Positions 43,575 through 51,295 of a DNA stretch of 58,563 bases are shown in pieces. The translations under genes were made by a program, and so were the position numbers. The DNA is taken from NCBI GenBank assembly GCA_003576765.1, contig QEVP01000022.1:1-58563 (forward strand). Reading direction: 5' to 3'. The notes under the pieces were generated by a model. It saw only the letters and a list, made by a program, of their open reading frames with translations. It did not search any database and was not told where the DNA came from. Numbering within the stretch: the stretch's first letter is position 1; each line of letters opens with the position of its first letter. This DNA comes from Pseudomonadota bacterium. GTDB taxonomy: Bacteria > Pseudomonadota > Alphaproteobacteria > Rhizobiales > Xanthobacteraceae.

Positions 43575-44673
43575 CGTCGGCGCGACGCACCCGCTCGGCG
43601 GTGATGGCGGCGAGGTCGCGGCAGCCGGTCAGCACCATGGTCGCCTCGAGCTCCGCCTGCAGGATGCGCAGCACATGAGCAACGCCGACGGCACCGGCGG
43701 CGCAAAGCCCGTGGACGAAGGCGCGGCCGACCAGCACAGCGTTGGCACCGAGCGCCAGCGCCTTGAATACGTCGCTGCCGCGCCGGATGCCGCCATCCAT
43801 GAGCAGCGGCAGGCGCCCGCCGACCGCTCTCGCGATCTCCGGCAGCACCTCGATGGTGGCGGGCTGTCCGTCGAGCACGCGCCCGCCGTGGTTGGAGACG
43901 ATGAGGCCGTCGGCGCCGGCACTGAGCGCGCGCGCGGCGTCCTCGGCGGTCATGATGCCCTTGAGCACCAGCGGCAGCTTCGTCTCGCCGCGCAGCCAGT
44001 CGATATCGCGCCAGGTCGCGGCAGTGGCGATCAATGGGCTGTCGAACAGTGCGCCGGAGGTCGATGGCGGCAGCGGCGGCAGGCCGCGCAGGTTGACCGC
44101 CTCGATGCCGGGCGGAAAGGCGAAGCCGGCGCGCTGCTCGCGGTTGCGCAGGCCCGAGATCGGCGCATCGACGCTGACGACCAGCGCAAGAGTGCCGGCG
44201 GCCTCGGCGCGGCGCACCAGATCGCGCGTGAATGCGCGCTCGTGCTGGATGTAGAGCTGAAACCACAGCGGCGTTTCGGCCACGCTCGCGATCTCTTCGA
44301 GCGTGACGCTCGCCTGCGTGCTGACGACCATCGCCGCCTGCATCGCGGAGGCGCCGAGCACGGTCGCAAGTTCGCCGTCGGGGTGGGCGAGCTTCTGGTA
44401 GGCGACCGGCGCCAGCAGGATCGGATGGCTGAGCCGCGTGCCGAACAGTTCGCACGCGGTGTGGCCGCCGGCGAGATCGCAGAGCACCTGCGTGCGCAGC
44501 CTGAGCCGGGCCAACGCGGCGCGATTGTCGGCGGCGGTCGTCTCATCCGCCGCGCCGCCGTCGAGATAGGCCCAGGCGCCGGGGCTGACGCGCTCGCGCG
44601 CGAGCGCTTCGTAATCGGCGACCGCGGCGACGCGCGGCGGAATCTGCGCGAGCTTGGCGAGCGGCGCGGTCAT
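43564..44673 (-). CDS. FMN-dependent alpha-hydroxy-acid oxidase/dehydrogenase (lactate/glycolate oxidase family)
   Basis: A 369-residue TIM-barrel flavoenzyme that oxidises L-2-hydroxy acids to 2-keto acids. Seen: the N-terminal AWAYLDGGAADETT, FMN-contacting LLAPVAYQKLAHPDGE, QLYIQHERAF, SVDAPISGLRNREQR, LVLKGIMTAEDA (flavin-contacting Lys), SNHGGRVLDG (catalytic His) and LMDGGIRRGSDVFKALALGA. Length is normal. It begins four bases after the stop of the Fe(II) dioxygenase gene, so the two are one transcript. The hydroxy acid used is unknown. Its last codons lie in a palindromic repeat. Confidence 0.92.
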   Translation of the reverse strand: MTAPLAKLAQIPPRVAAVADYEALARERVSPGAWAYLDGGAADETTAADNRAALARLRLRTQVLCDLAGGHTACELFGTRLSHPILLAPVAYQKLAHPDGELATVLGASAMQAAMVVSTQASVTLEEIASVAETPLWFQLYIQHERAFTRDLVRRAEAAGTLALVVSVDAPISGLRNREQRAGFAFPPGIEAVNLRGLPPLPPSTSGALFDSPLIATAATWRDIDWLRGETKLPLVLKGIMTAEDAARALSAGADGLIVSNHGGRVLDGQPATIEVLPEIARAVGGRLPLLMDGGIRRGSDVFKALALGANAVLVGRAFVHGLCAAGAVGVAHVLRILQAELEATMVLTGCRDLAAITAERVRRADARV

Positions 44674-44677
44674 CGGG

Positions 44678-45358
44678 TCAGGTGTCGCACCATTCGCGCA
44701 GCAGGTTGTGATAGAGACCGGTCAGGCGGCCGACCGCCGGCTGCCCGGGATCGTTCTGCGCAAGCCCCTGAATGGTATTGTCGAGTTCGAACAGCAGCGC
44801 GCGGCGCGAATGTTCGCGCACCAGGCTCTGGGTCCAGAAGAACGCGCCGAGCCGCGTGCCGCGCGTCACCGGCGTGACCTGATGGAACGAGCCCGACGGA
44901 TACAGGATCATCTGCCCGGCCGGCAGCTTGAAATGGTGCCGCTCGATCTCGCCCTGAACGATCAGTTCGCCGCCCTCGTAGTCGTCGGGATCGCTGAGGA
45001 ACAGCGTCGACGACAGATCGCCGCGGATGCGCGTCCCGCTGGCCGGCACGGTGAAGATCGCGTTATCGATATGGTCGCCGTAGTTGCCGCCGCCGGTATA
45101 GCGGTTGAAGCGCGGCGGCAGCACCTTGAGCGGCAGTGCTGCGGCGACGAAGTGGCTGATCTGGCCGAGGCGGTCGAGCAGGAACTCGGAGAGCTGCTGC
45201 GCCAGCGGATCGTCCTGCGATAACTGCTCGTTGGCCTTGGCGCGGATCGCGACATGGCCGGCGGTGGCGCGGCCGTCCTGCCACTGTGCCTGCCCGAGCA
45301 GTTCGCGGAAGCGTTTCACTTCGTCCGGGCTCAGCACGTCGGATATGATCTGGATCAT
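44678..45358 (-). CDS. PiuC/YbiX-type Fe(II)/2-oxoglutarate-dependent dioxygenase (PKHD hydroxylase)
   Basis: A 226-residue cytoplasmic dioxygenase. Iron ligands are the His and Asp of YGDHIDNAIF and the His of GSFHQVTPVTRG; Arg in TRGTRLGAFFW binds 2-oxoglutarate. The N-terminus MIQIISDVLSPDEVKRFREL is the family standard and fixes the start at 45358 with an AAGAGGACACC ribosome site. In Pseudomonas (piuA-piuC) and E. coli (fiu-ybiX) this gene follows a siderophore receptor, as here, but its reaction has not been established. A strong terminator separates it from the receptor gene, so it probably has its own promoter. Confidence 0.93.
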   Translation of the reverse strand: MIQIISDVLSPDEVKRFRELLGQAQWQDGRATAGHVAIRAKANEQLSQDDPLAQQLSEFLLDRLGQISHFVAAALPLKVLPPRFNRYTGGGNYGDHIDNAIFTVPASGTRIRGDLSSTLFLSDPDDYEGGELIVQGEIERHHFKLPAGQMILYPSGSFHQVTPVTRGTRLGAFFWTQSLVREHSRRALLFELDNTIQGLAQNDPGQPAVGRLTGLYHNLLREWCDT

Positions 45359-45488
45359 CGTCGGTGTCCTCTTCTCGACCGTCTCTCTACCATCGTGTCG
45401 GGCTTTGCCATAGCGCAAGTGGGGGCGGCGGCGATTTAGAGCCTGTCGCAACTTGAGCGGGACGGGCTTTGCGCCCGCGCAAACAAAA

Positions 45489-45514
45489 ATGCCCCGGCGG
45501 CGACGCCGGGGCAT
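45489..45514 (-). terminator. Rho-independent terminator after the TonB-dependent receptor
   Basis: Perfect 11-base arms ATGCCCCGGCG and CGCCGGGGCAT around a four-base loop. On the minus strand it is followed by TTTTTGTTTG, a proper T-run, and begins about 32 bases after the receptor stop. Confidence 0.9.
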
Positions 45515-45545
45515 TCTGGAGGTTTGTGAAGTCAAGTCCGGGGCA

Positions 45546-47810
45546 TCAGAACTTGAAGCTGGTGCTGATCCGATAGGTTCTGGGCGGGCCGAGGAAGGCA
45601 CGCCGTGCCGACCAGTTGAGCGCGGTGGCGTACTGCTCGTCGAATACGTTGTCGACGTTGAAGCGGATGTGGACGTCCTTCTGAAGCTCGTAGGACGCCA
45701 TCAGGTGGGTCAGGAAATAGCTGGGCAATTTCCCGGCCGCGCCATTCTTGACGATGCGGGCCGCATCGTCGGGCCGACCGACCCAGGATTCGCCGACATA
45801 TTGCAGGCCGGCACCGAGCGTCAGGTTGGTGGTCGGAATGCGGTAGGTGGTCCAGACGTTACCCGAGAAGCGCGGCGTGAACGCCAGTTCGTCGCCGTTC
45901 GAGCCCGGTGCGAGCGTATCGATGATGGCGTTGTGCCGACGCTCGCTGTTGAGGAACAACAGGCCGCCAAAGATCTTCCAGTCCGGACTGAGGTCGCCCG
46001 AGGCGCCGAGTTCGACGCCCTGCACGATCTGCTCGCCGTATTCGATATTGCCACCCACGACGAACGGAACGTAGTGCTTTTCGGTCCTGAACAGGGCGGC
46101 GGTCGCGGTCAGCCGCTTGTTGAAGAAGTCCCACTTCACGCCGGCTTCGTAGTTGCGCGACTGCACCGGGTTCGCTCCCGGCACCAGTCCGGGGAAGGCC
46201 GAGCCGTCGCCGGTGCGCGAAATGTCGGCGTTGGACAGGTACGACCCGGGCGGCAAGTGCTGGACGCCGTAGGAGACGTAAAGGCTGCCGTCCTCGACCG
46301 GCTTGTAGACGAGGCCGACCTTGCCGTTGAAGGTGGTGTGCGAATAGCTGAAGCCGTCGTTGCCGCCGGGCACCGGCAGCCCGGCCATGGTCTTGCTCGA
46401 GATGCCGACCTCGTAGTGCTCGACACGGAAGCCGCCGGTCAGTTGCCATTGCGGGCTGAACTTGATGGTGTCGTAGAAGTACGCAGCGACCGTATCGACC
46501 TTGACCCCCGCGGTCTGCGTCGGGTTGAACGGTGCCGGGCCGGCCCGATCGGGATCGGGGTTGAAAATGTCGGTTTGCCGCGGCGCCCCGCTGAGGGTGC
46601 CGAAACGGTTTGCGTCGGACGTCTCATGACTGACCTCGAGACCGGTGGCAATCGAGTGATTGACGAACCCGGTATCGAAGTTGGCCGAGAGATTCGTCGT
46701 GTTGGTGATCGACTGGTTGGTCCGATCGTAGAACATCGTCATGGTATCGACAGTCGGGGGCGCCGCGACGTTGAACGGGACCGTAAAGCGCGACGTCCGA
46801 TCGACATGGGCCCAGCGTGTCTGGTTGCTGATCGTCATCCGCTCGGAGATGTCGTACTCGAAGCGGGCCAGCGCCGAATTGCTCTCGGTGTTGTCGAAAT
46901 CGCTGCGCAGGCCGTAGAAGTTGCGCCGCGACACGTTGCGCAGCGACGGATCGAAGTTGAACGTCCCCGGCATGATGTGGGCCGGCACGCCCCAATCGGG
47001 AAGGTCGCGCCGCGTCACGTGCTCGTAGGCAAGGAAGGTGCGGAAGTCGCTGCCGAGACCGAAGGCAATCGACGGCGCGATGCCCCAGGCGTTGGTTTCG
47101 GCGACATCGCGGCCCGGTACGCCGCTCTTTTCGAGCAGCGCGTTGAGGCGCACCGCGGTGCCCGGCGCGACCACGTAGTTGAGGTCGGCCGTGCCGCGCT
47201 TCACCGCGTCGCTGCCGGTGCCGTCGAAACCGATACCGACGTCGCCCGAGGTAAAATTCCTCAGCGACGGCAGCTTGGTGACCATGTTGATGTAGCCGCC
47301 GGGGCCGCCGCGGCCGTTGTCGGCTGCCGGTCCCTTGAACACCTCGACGCGCTCGAGGTTGAATGTGTCGCGCGAAAAACTGCCGGACGAGCGCGCGCCA
47401 TCGACGAACACGCTGCCCGACGTATCGAAGCCGCGCATCTTGAAGTTGTTGGTCGAGGTGCCGAAGCCGTTCTCGCCGCCGTCGAAGGTGATGCCCGGCG
47501 TGTTGCGCAGCACCTCGGTCAGGTTGCGCGAGCCGGTTTCGCGGATGACGGCCTGCGGCACCACCGTGACCGTCTGCGGCGTATCCAGCAGCGGCGCGGT
47601 CTGCTTCGGCGAGGATGCGGCCGGAACGTTGTAATCGTCGTCGCCGGCACCGGTGGCGGCGCCCTGGACGTTGATGGTGTCGAGCGAGACGCTGCCGCTC
47701 TGCTGCGCATGCGCCGACCCGACGACCGCCGACAGCGAAACGGCAAGACCTGCCGTCAGTGCGAGATGCGAAATCGTCGAGGAGAGTTGTGCTTCGTTCT
47801 TCTTAGTCAT
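45546..47810 (-). CDS. TonB-dependent siderophore receptor (PiuA/Fiu-like)
   Basis: A 754-residue outer-membrane receptor. Signal sequence up to about residue 36 (SLSAVVGSAHAQ), a plug domain with TPQTVTVVPQAVIRETGSRN, NTPGITFDGGENGFGTSTNN and MRGFDTSGSVFVDGAR, then a 22-strand barrel ending in a Phe (RISTSFKF), as outer-membrane proteins require. The DTPQTVTVV pattern is typical of siderophore (TIGR01783-type) receptors. The neighbouring PiuC-like gene points to the PiuA/Fiu catecholate group. I start at 47810 (MTKKNEAQLSS); nine residues more are possible. No exbB, exbD, tonB or permease genes are nearby. Iron repression is expected, but I see no clear Fur, Irr or RirA box. Confidence 0.93.
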   Translation of the reverse strand: MTKKNEAQLSSTISHLALTAGLAVSLSAVVGSAHAQQSGSVSLDTINVQGAATGAGDDDYNVPAASSPKQTAPLLDTPQTVTVVPQAVIRETGSRNLTEVLRNTPGITFDGGENGFGTSTNNFKMRGFDTSGSVFVDGARSSGSFSRDTFNLERVEVFKGPAADNGRGGPGGYINMVTKLPSLRNFTSGDVGIGFDGTGSDAVKRGTADLNYVVAPGTAVRLNALLEKSGVPGRDVAETNAWGIAPSIAFGLGSDFRTFLAYEHVTRRDLPDWGVPAHIMPGTFNFDPSLRNVSRRNFYGLRSDFDNTESNSALARFEYDISERMTISNQTRWAHVDRTSRFTVPFNVAAPPTVDTMTMFYDRTNQSITNTTNLSANFDTGFVNHSIATGLEVSHETSDANRFGTLSGAPRQTDIFNPDPDRAGPAPFNPTQTAGVKVDTVAAYFYDTIKFSPQWQLTGGFRVEHYEVGISSKTMAGLPVPGGNDGFSYSHTTFNGKVGLVYKPVEDGSLYVSYGVQHLPPGSYLSNADISRTGDGSAFPGLVPGANPVQSRNYEAGVKWDFFNKRLTATAALFRTEKHYVPFVVGGNIEYGEQIVQGVELGASGDLSPDWKIFGGLLFLNSERRHNAIIDTLAPGSNGDELAFTPRFSGNVWTTYRIPTTNLTLGAGLQYVGESWVGRPDDAARIVKNGAAGKLPSYFLTHLMASYELQKDVHIRFNVDNVFDEQYATALNWSARRAFLGPPRTYRISTSFKF

Positions 47811-48175
47811 GCAGTGCTGCCCCAAACTTCCGTGCATTCGGATTGGCTGCTCCTACAGGAAAGACCGGCGTCGTCCGGTAGAAGGCATCTAAATACGTGA
47901 GCATTCGTCGGGCTCGGCCGCCGTGCGTGGTGATGTCTGTTGCATCATCTTCGATGAAGAAAAGCGGTAAATACGGCACGAGTCGCATGCCTGGGAGCAC
48001 GCTCAAAGCGAAGCCGCTACCAAACGTCGCATTGTCGCAGCGGGGTGCGAAAATACCTCGGGCCGCTTTGCGAAGGGTCGCTGACGGTATCAAAAAACCT
48101 TATGCCGCAGATATTTTCGGAATCGTGCCGTAGGATGCGAGCGGCTTTCTGCCGCAACGCCCGGTATCGCGATGG
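47811..48175. other. 365-base region upstream of the receptor gene
   Basis: Lies between the receptor start (minus) and the 3' end of the HxlR-type gene (minus). It contains an AT-rich stretch near 48085-48125 and GATGATGCAACAGACATC-like sequence near 47930-47955 on the minus strand. No gene is recognised and I cannot point to a convincing iron box or core promoter. Confidence 0.5.
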
Positions 48176-48667
48176 TTATGACGACGATGGCGTGCGGCGC
48201 GCGCGTGGGGCGCGACGGATAAGGCCGGGGCCGTCGTGTGTGAGAACATCGCGCGCGGAAATTCGTCCGCCGCATACCGAGCAGGTCATCACCGGATCGA
48301 ATACATGGCCGCAGCTCTTGTGCTCGTGCAGCATCGGCCGGCCGCGCGCGTCGCTCATATGCACGTCGCCCCAGTGCACGATGCTCATCAGCACCGGATG
48401 CAGCGCCAGCCCGCGCTCGGTCAGCACATACTCGTAACGCTTCGGGCTGTCCTGATATGCCACGCGTTCGAGCACGCCGAAGGCGACCAGCTTGCGCAGG
48501 CGGTCCGCCAGCAGGTGACGGGTGATGCCGAGCCGCGTCTGAAACGCTTCGAAGCGCCGCACGCGCAAAAAGCAGTCGCGCAGGATCAACAGCGTCCAGC
48601 GGTCGCCGATCACGGCGACGGTGCGTGCCACCGAGCAAGGCTCCTTGTCCAGCGTGGCCCACTTCAT
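48176..48667 (-). CDS. HxlR-family transcriptional regulator
   Basis: A 163-residue protein. The HxlR winged helix begins CSVARTVAVIGDRWTLLILRD, with the conserved Cys near the N-terminus that acts as redox sensor in several HxlR proteins, and continues RFEAFQTRLGITRHLLADRL. After it, about 50 residues include a Cys/His cluster (SCGHVFDPVMTCSVCGGRI) that looks like a small zinc-binding module. The start at 48667 has a GGAGGG ribosome site. It diverges from the isomerase-like gene at 48860 across 192 bases, so it likely controls that pair. Confidence 0.9.
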   Translation of the reverse strand: MKWATLDKEPCSVARTVAVIGDRWTLLILRDCFLRVRRFEAFQTRLGITRHLLADRLRKLVAFGVLERVAYQDSPKRYEYVLTERGLALHPVLMSIVHWGDVHMSDARGRPMLHEHKSCGHVFDPVMTCSVCGGRISARDVLTHDGPGLIRRAPRARRTPSSS

Positions 48668-48859
48668 GGGCACCCTCCGTTGCGGCAACGTCACGTGATG
48701 CAGGGCTTTGCATCCTCGCGCCGTGCGCTCGCCCGTCGGTGAAGAAACCTCCGCCGGGCCGCGTCCAATTGACAGTTCTAAAAAAGAACTTTAGCGTCTG
48801 TCACGTGCTGAAGCCAGCCCTGAGGGGCCGATGCCGCGGCAGGCGAAAGGAGCGTTGCG

Positions 48860-49465
48860 ATGGTCTCCGTCGAGTTCCTGTTCGATGTGGGCAGCCCCAA
48901 TGCCTATTTCGCCCATCGCGTCATTCCCGAGATCGAGCGGCGGACCAGCGTAACGTTCGCTTACGTGCCGGTGTTGCTCGGCGGCATCTTCAAGCTGACC
49001 GGCAACTGTTCGCCGGTCGAGACTTTCGGTCACATCAAGAACAAGCGCGCGTTCATGGAGCTGGAGATGCGGCGCTTCATGCGCCGCCATCGCGTCCCGT
49101 TCCGGTTCAACCCGCATTTCCCGGTCAATACGCTGCACCTGATGCGCGCCGCCACGGCTGCGCAGATGGATGGCGGCCTCGCGCCTTATGTCGAGGCGGT
49201 GTTCCACCACATGTGGGAGGAGCCGAAGAGGATGGACGATCCGGCGATGGCGCGGGCGGCGCTGATGGCGTCGGGCATCGATGCCGACCGCCTGTTCGCC
49301 CGTGCGCAGGAGGCCGACGTCAAGGCGCGGCTGATGGAGGCGACGCAGGATGCGGTCGAGCGCGGCGCGTTCGGCTCGCCGACTTTTTTCGTCGGGCGCG
49401 AGATGTTTTTCGGCAAGGATCAGTTGCGCGACGTCGAGGACGAGATCGCCGCGCAAAAAGCCTGA
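48860..49465 (+). CDS. 2-hydroxychromene-2-carboxylate isomerase-like protein (DsbA/GST-kappa fold)
   Basis: A 201-residue thioredoxin-fold protein with an inserted helical domain. The N-terminal FLFDVGSPNAYFAHRVIPEI carries Ser in place of the first DsbA Cys, as in the glutathione-dependent HCCA isomerases of naphthalene breakdown and GST kappa. GAFGSPTFFVGREMFFGKD contains the cis-Pro loop. It probably isomerises or conjugates a substrate using glutathione; the natural substrate is unknown. An SDR gene follows after 31 bases and is likely co-transcribed. AGGCGAAAGGAG precedes the start. Confidence 0.88.
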   Translation: MVSVEFLFDVGSPNAYFAHRVIPEIERRTSVTFAYVPVLLGGIFKLTGNCSPVETFGHIKNKRAFMELEMRRFMRRHRVPFRFNPHFPVNTLHLMRAATAAQMDGGLAPYVEAVFHHMWEEPKRMDDPAMARAALMASGIDADRLFARAQEADVKARLMEATQDAVERGAFGSPTFFVGREMFFGKDQLRDVEDEIAAQKA

Positions 49466-49496
49466 CGGCGGTCCAACCCTGGCGAGGGAGACGGCA

Positions 49497-50240
49497 GTGA
49501 ACAAAAGGGCAGCGACTGCGGCGGTGATCGGCGCCGGCGATTACATCGGCGCGGAGATCGCAAAGAAGTTCGCCGCCGAGGGCTTTGTCATGTTTGCCGG
49601 CCGGCGCAACGGCGAGAAGCTCGCGCCGCTGGTGGCGTCGATCGAGGCGGCCGGCGGGCGCGCGGTCGGGCGCTCGCTCGATGCCCGCAAGGAAGACGAG
49701 ATCGCCGCGTTCCTGCGCGAAGCCGATGCGCAAGCGCCGCTCGAGGTGTGTATCTTCAACGTCGGCGCTAACGTCAGCTTTCCCGTGCTCGACACCACCG
49801 AGCGCGTCTTCCGCAAGGTGTGGGAGATGGCCTGCTATGCCGGCTTCCTGGCCGGGCGGGAAGCGGCGCGGCTGATGCTGCCGCGCGGGCAGGGCCATAT
49901 TTTCTTCAGCGGCGCGACCGCCAGCCTGCGCGGCGGCGCGGGCTTTGCTGCGTTCGCCGCCGCCAAGGCGGGTCTGCGCATGACGGCGCAGGCAATGGCG
50001 CGCGAATTGTGGCCGCACAATATCCACGTCGCCCATCTCATCATCGATGCCGGGGTCGATACCGCCTGGGTGCGCGAGCGTATCCGTCAGCGCGAAGGCG
50101 AGGCGGCGCTGGCGAGGCTCGATCCCGAGCGGTTGATGCCGCCCGCCGCGGTGGCGGACGCCTACTGGCAGCTTTATCGCCAACCGCGCGGCGCCTGGAC
50201 CTTCGAGCAGGAAATCCGCCCGTTCGGTGAGCCGTGGTGA
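49497..50240 (+). CDS. Atypical short-chain dehydrogenase/reductase lacking the catalytic Tyr
   Basis: A 247-residue Rossmann protein with nucleotide motif VIGAGDYIGAEIAKKFAAEG (no Gly-rich TGxxxGIG but GAGDYIG), FAGRRNG at the cofactor-specificity strand, and FNVGANVSFP in place of NNAG. The YxxxK active site reads F153-AAA-K157, so Tyr is replaced by Phe; by spacing the catalytic Ser position is Ala140, with Ser138 and Thr141 close by. It may bind NAD(P) without classic dehydrogenase chemistry. I use the GTG at 49497, with GCGAGGGAGACGGCA upstream. Likely in operon with the isomerase gene. Confidence 0.8.
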   Translation: MNKRAATAAVIGAGDYIGAEIAKKFAAEGFVMFAGRRNGEKLAPLVASIEAAGGRAVGRSLDARKEDEIAAFLREADAQAPLEVCIFNVGANVSFPVLDTTERVFRKVWEMACYAGFLAGREAARLMLPRGQGHIFFSGATASLRGGAGFAAFAAAKAGLRMTAQAMARELWPHNIHVAHLIIDAGVDTAWVRERIRQREGEAALARLDPERLMPPAAVADAYWQLYRQPRGAWTFEQEIRPFGEPW

Positions 50241-50251
50241 GGCGACGGAAG

Positions 50252-50325
50252 TGGAGCGGGTGGCGGGAATCGAACCCGCGTATTCAGCTTGGAAGGCTGC
50301 TGCTCTGCCACTGAGCTACACCCGC
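50252..50325 (-). tRNA. tRNA-Gly (TCC)
   Basis: A 74-nt tRNA on the minus strand with acceptor GCGGGTG/CACCCGC, D-arm TAGCTCAGTGGCAGAGCA, anticodon loop CTTCCAA (anticodon TCC), T-arm GGGTTCGATTCCC and encoded CCA. It follows the SDR gene by 11 bases in the opposite orientation. Confidence 0.97.
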
Positions 50326-50396
50326 GCCGTGGCAATGCCCAGCCTCTAGCATATCGCGGCCGTCGCCTTCAACATGCCGCAGCCGGAATGGCGTCG

Positions 50397-51077
50397 TCAG
50401 GCCCGTGGACGGGCTGCACGGCGCACCGGCACGGTGGCCGTCTTGGCGGCCGTCGCGCGGGCGGCGAGCGTCTGCACCACGGCGGCCGTGATGCGGGCGA
50501 CGATGCCGGCTACGTCGTCGAGGTCGCAGGCGCCGCCGGACAGCCGCTGCAGCCGCTCGGCGCCGTTGATGGTCTCATGCGTCATCGCCAGCGCGAAGTG
50601 CAGCGCCCAGTAGATGTCGGCCTCGGGCGCTTGCGGCAGCGCGCGCCGCAGCGCAGCGGCGAAGCGGCGCAGGTGGCCGATTTCGCGCGTCCTGATGCGG
50701 CGGATCACCGGCACCGATTCCGCCGAGGCGCGCACCATGAAACGCGCCGCCGCGGAACGCTGCCGGTCCGGGCCGAGACAGCCGCGCAACGGCGGGCCGA
50801 CCAGCGCCGCGATCACGTCGTCGAGGGCGGCCGGGCCGCCGCCGGCATCCTCCGCGGCCTTCAGCTCAGTGAGCCGCTCGCGGTTCAGCGCGACGCTGCG
50901 GCTGACGTAAAGCTCGGCGATCAGTTCGTCCTTGGAGCCGAAGTGATAGTTGACGGCCGCGAGGTTGACCTCCGCCTCGGCCACGATGTCGCGCAGCGTC
51001 ACCTCGCCAAAACCGCGGTCGGCATAGAGCCGTTCGGCGGCCGCGAGAATGGCAAGCCGGGTCTGGTCGGTGGACAT
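50397..51077 (-). CDS. TetR/AcrR-family transcriptional regulator
   Basis: A 226-residue regulator. The helix-turn-helix is RLAILAAAERLYADRGFGEVTLRDIVAEAEVNLAAVNYHFGSKDEL (residues about 7-52), a textbook TetR N-terminus. The ligand domain has Arg/Ala-rich helices, and a basic C-terminal tail RRAARPRA follows. It diverges from the acyl-CoA dehydrogenase gene, and a perfect palindrome stands 54 bases upstream of its start, so it probably represses both sides and responds to an acyl-CoA, as fatty-acid TetR regulators do. The effector is inferred. Confidence 0.92.
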   Translation of the reverse strand: MSTDQTRLAILAAAERLYADRGFGEVTLRDIVAEAEVNLAAVNYHFGSKDELIAELYVSRSVALNRERLTELKAAEDAGGGPAALDDVIAALVGPPLRGCLGPDRQRSAAARFMVRASAESVPVIRRIRTREIGHLRRFAAALRRALPQAPEADIYWALHFALAMTHETINGAERLQRLSGGACDLDDVAGIVARITAAVVQTLAARATAAKTATVPVRRAARPRA

Positions 51078-51130
51078 GGGCGTTCAAGCTTTAAGAGTTT
51101 CGGGGGAACCGCGGTCCAGGGGGATTGCAA

Positions 51131-51161
51131 TTCAAACGACTGTATGAAACTATCGTTTGAA
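51131..51161. promoter_or_regulatory. Operator-like palindrome between tetR and acyl-CoA dehydrogenase genes
   Basis: Perfect 9-base arms TTCAAACGA and TCGTTTGAA around 13 bases. Such AT-containing palindromes in a GC-rich divergent promoter are the usual TetR operator form. It is 54 bases from the tetR start and 134 bases from the acyl-CoA dehydrogenase start. Confidence 0.7.
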
Positions 51162-51295
51162 GACTGGGGCTGTCAATGCCGTAAGCGCGCAAACCAGTCC
51201 CGGCGCGCCCGTTCGAGCCCTTTGCGCGGCCGCGATGGCCAATGCAAGGCGTGCGCGGGCGGCGTTTTCGTGTGTCAGCAACCGAGGATCGTCCG

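Noticed and set aside
45453..47900. 815-codon open frame antisense to the TonB-dependent receptor.
   Set aside because: Receptor motifs, signal peptide, C-terminal Phe and terminator support the minus strand only.
47811..48175. Fur, Irr or RirA box upstream of the receptor gene.
   Set aside because: A few weak partial palindromes were seen but none matches a known iron-box consensus well enough.
42440..50325. Integrated genomic island between tRNA-Tyr and tRNA-Gly.
   Set aside because: No integrase and no direct copy of either tRNA 3' end was found. The genes inside share the codon style of their surroundings. Synteny comparison would be needed.
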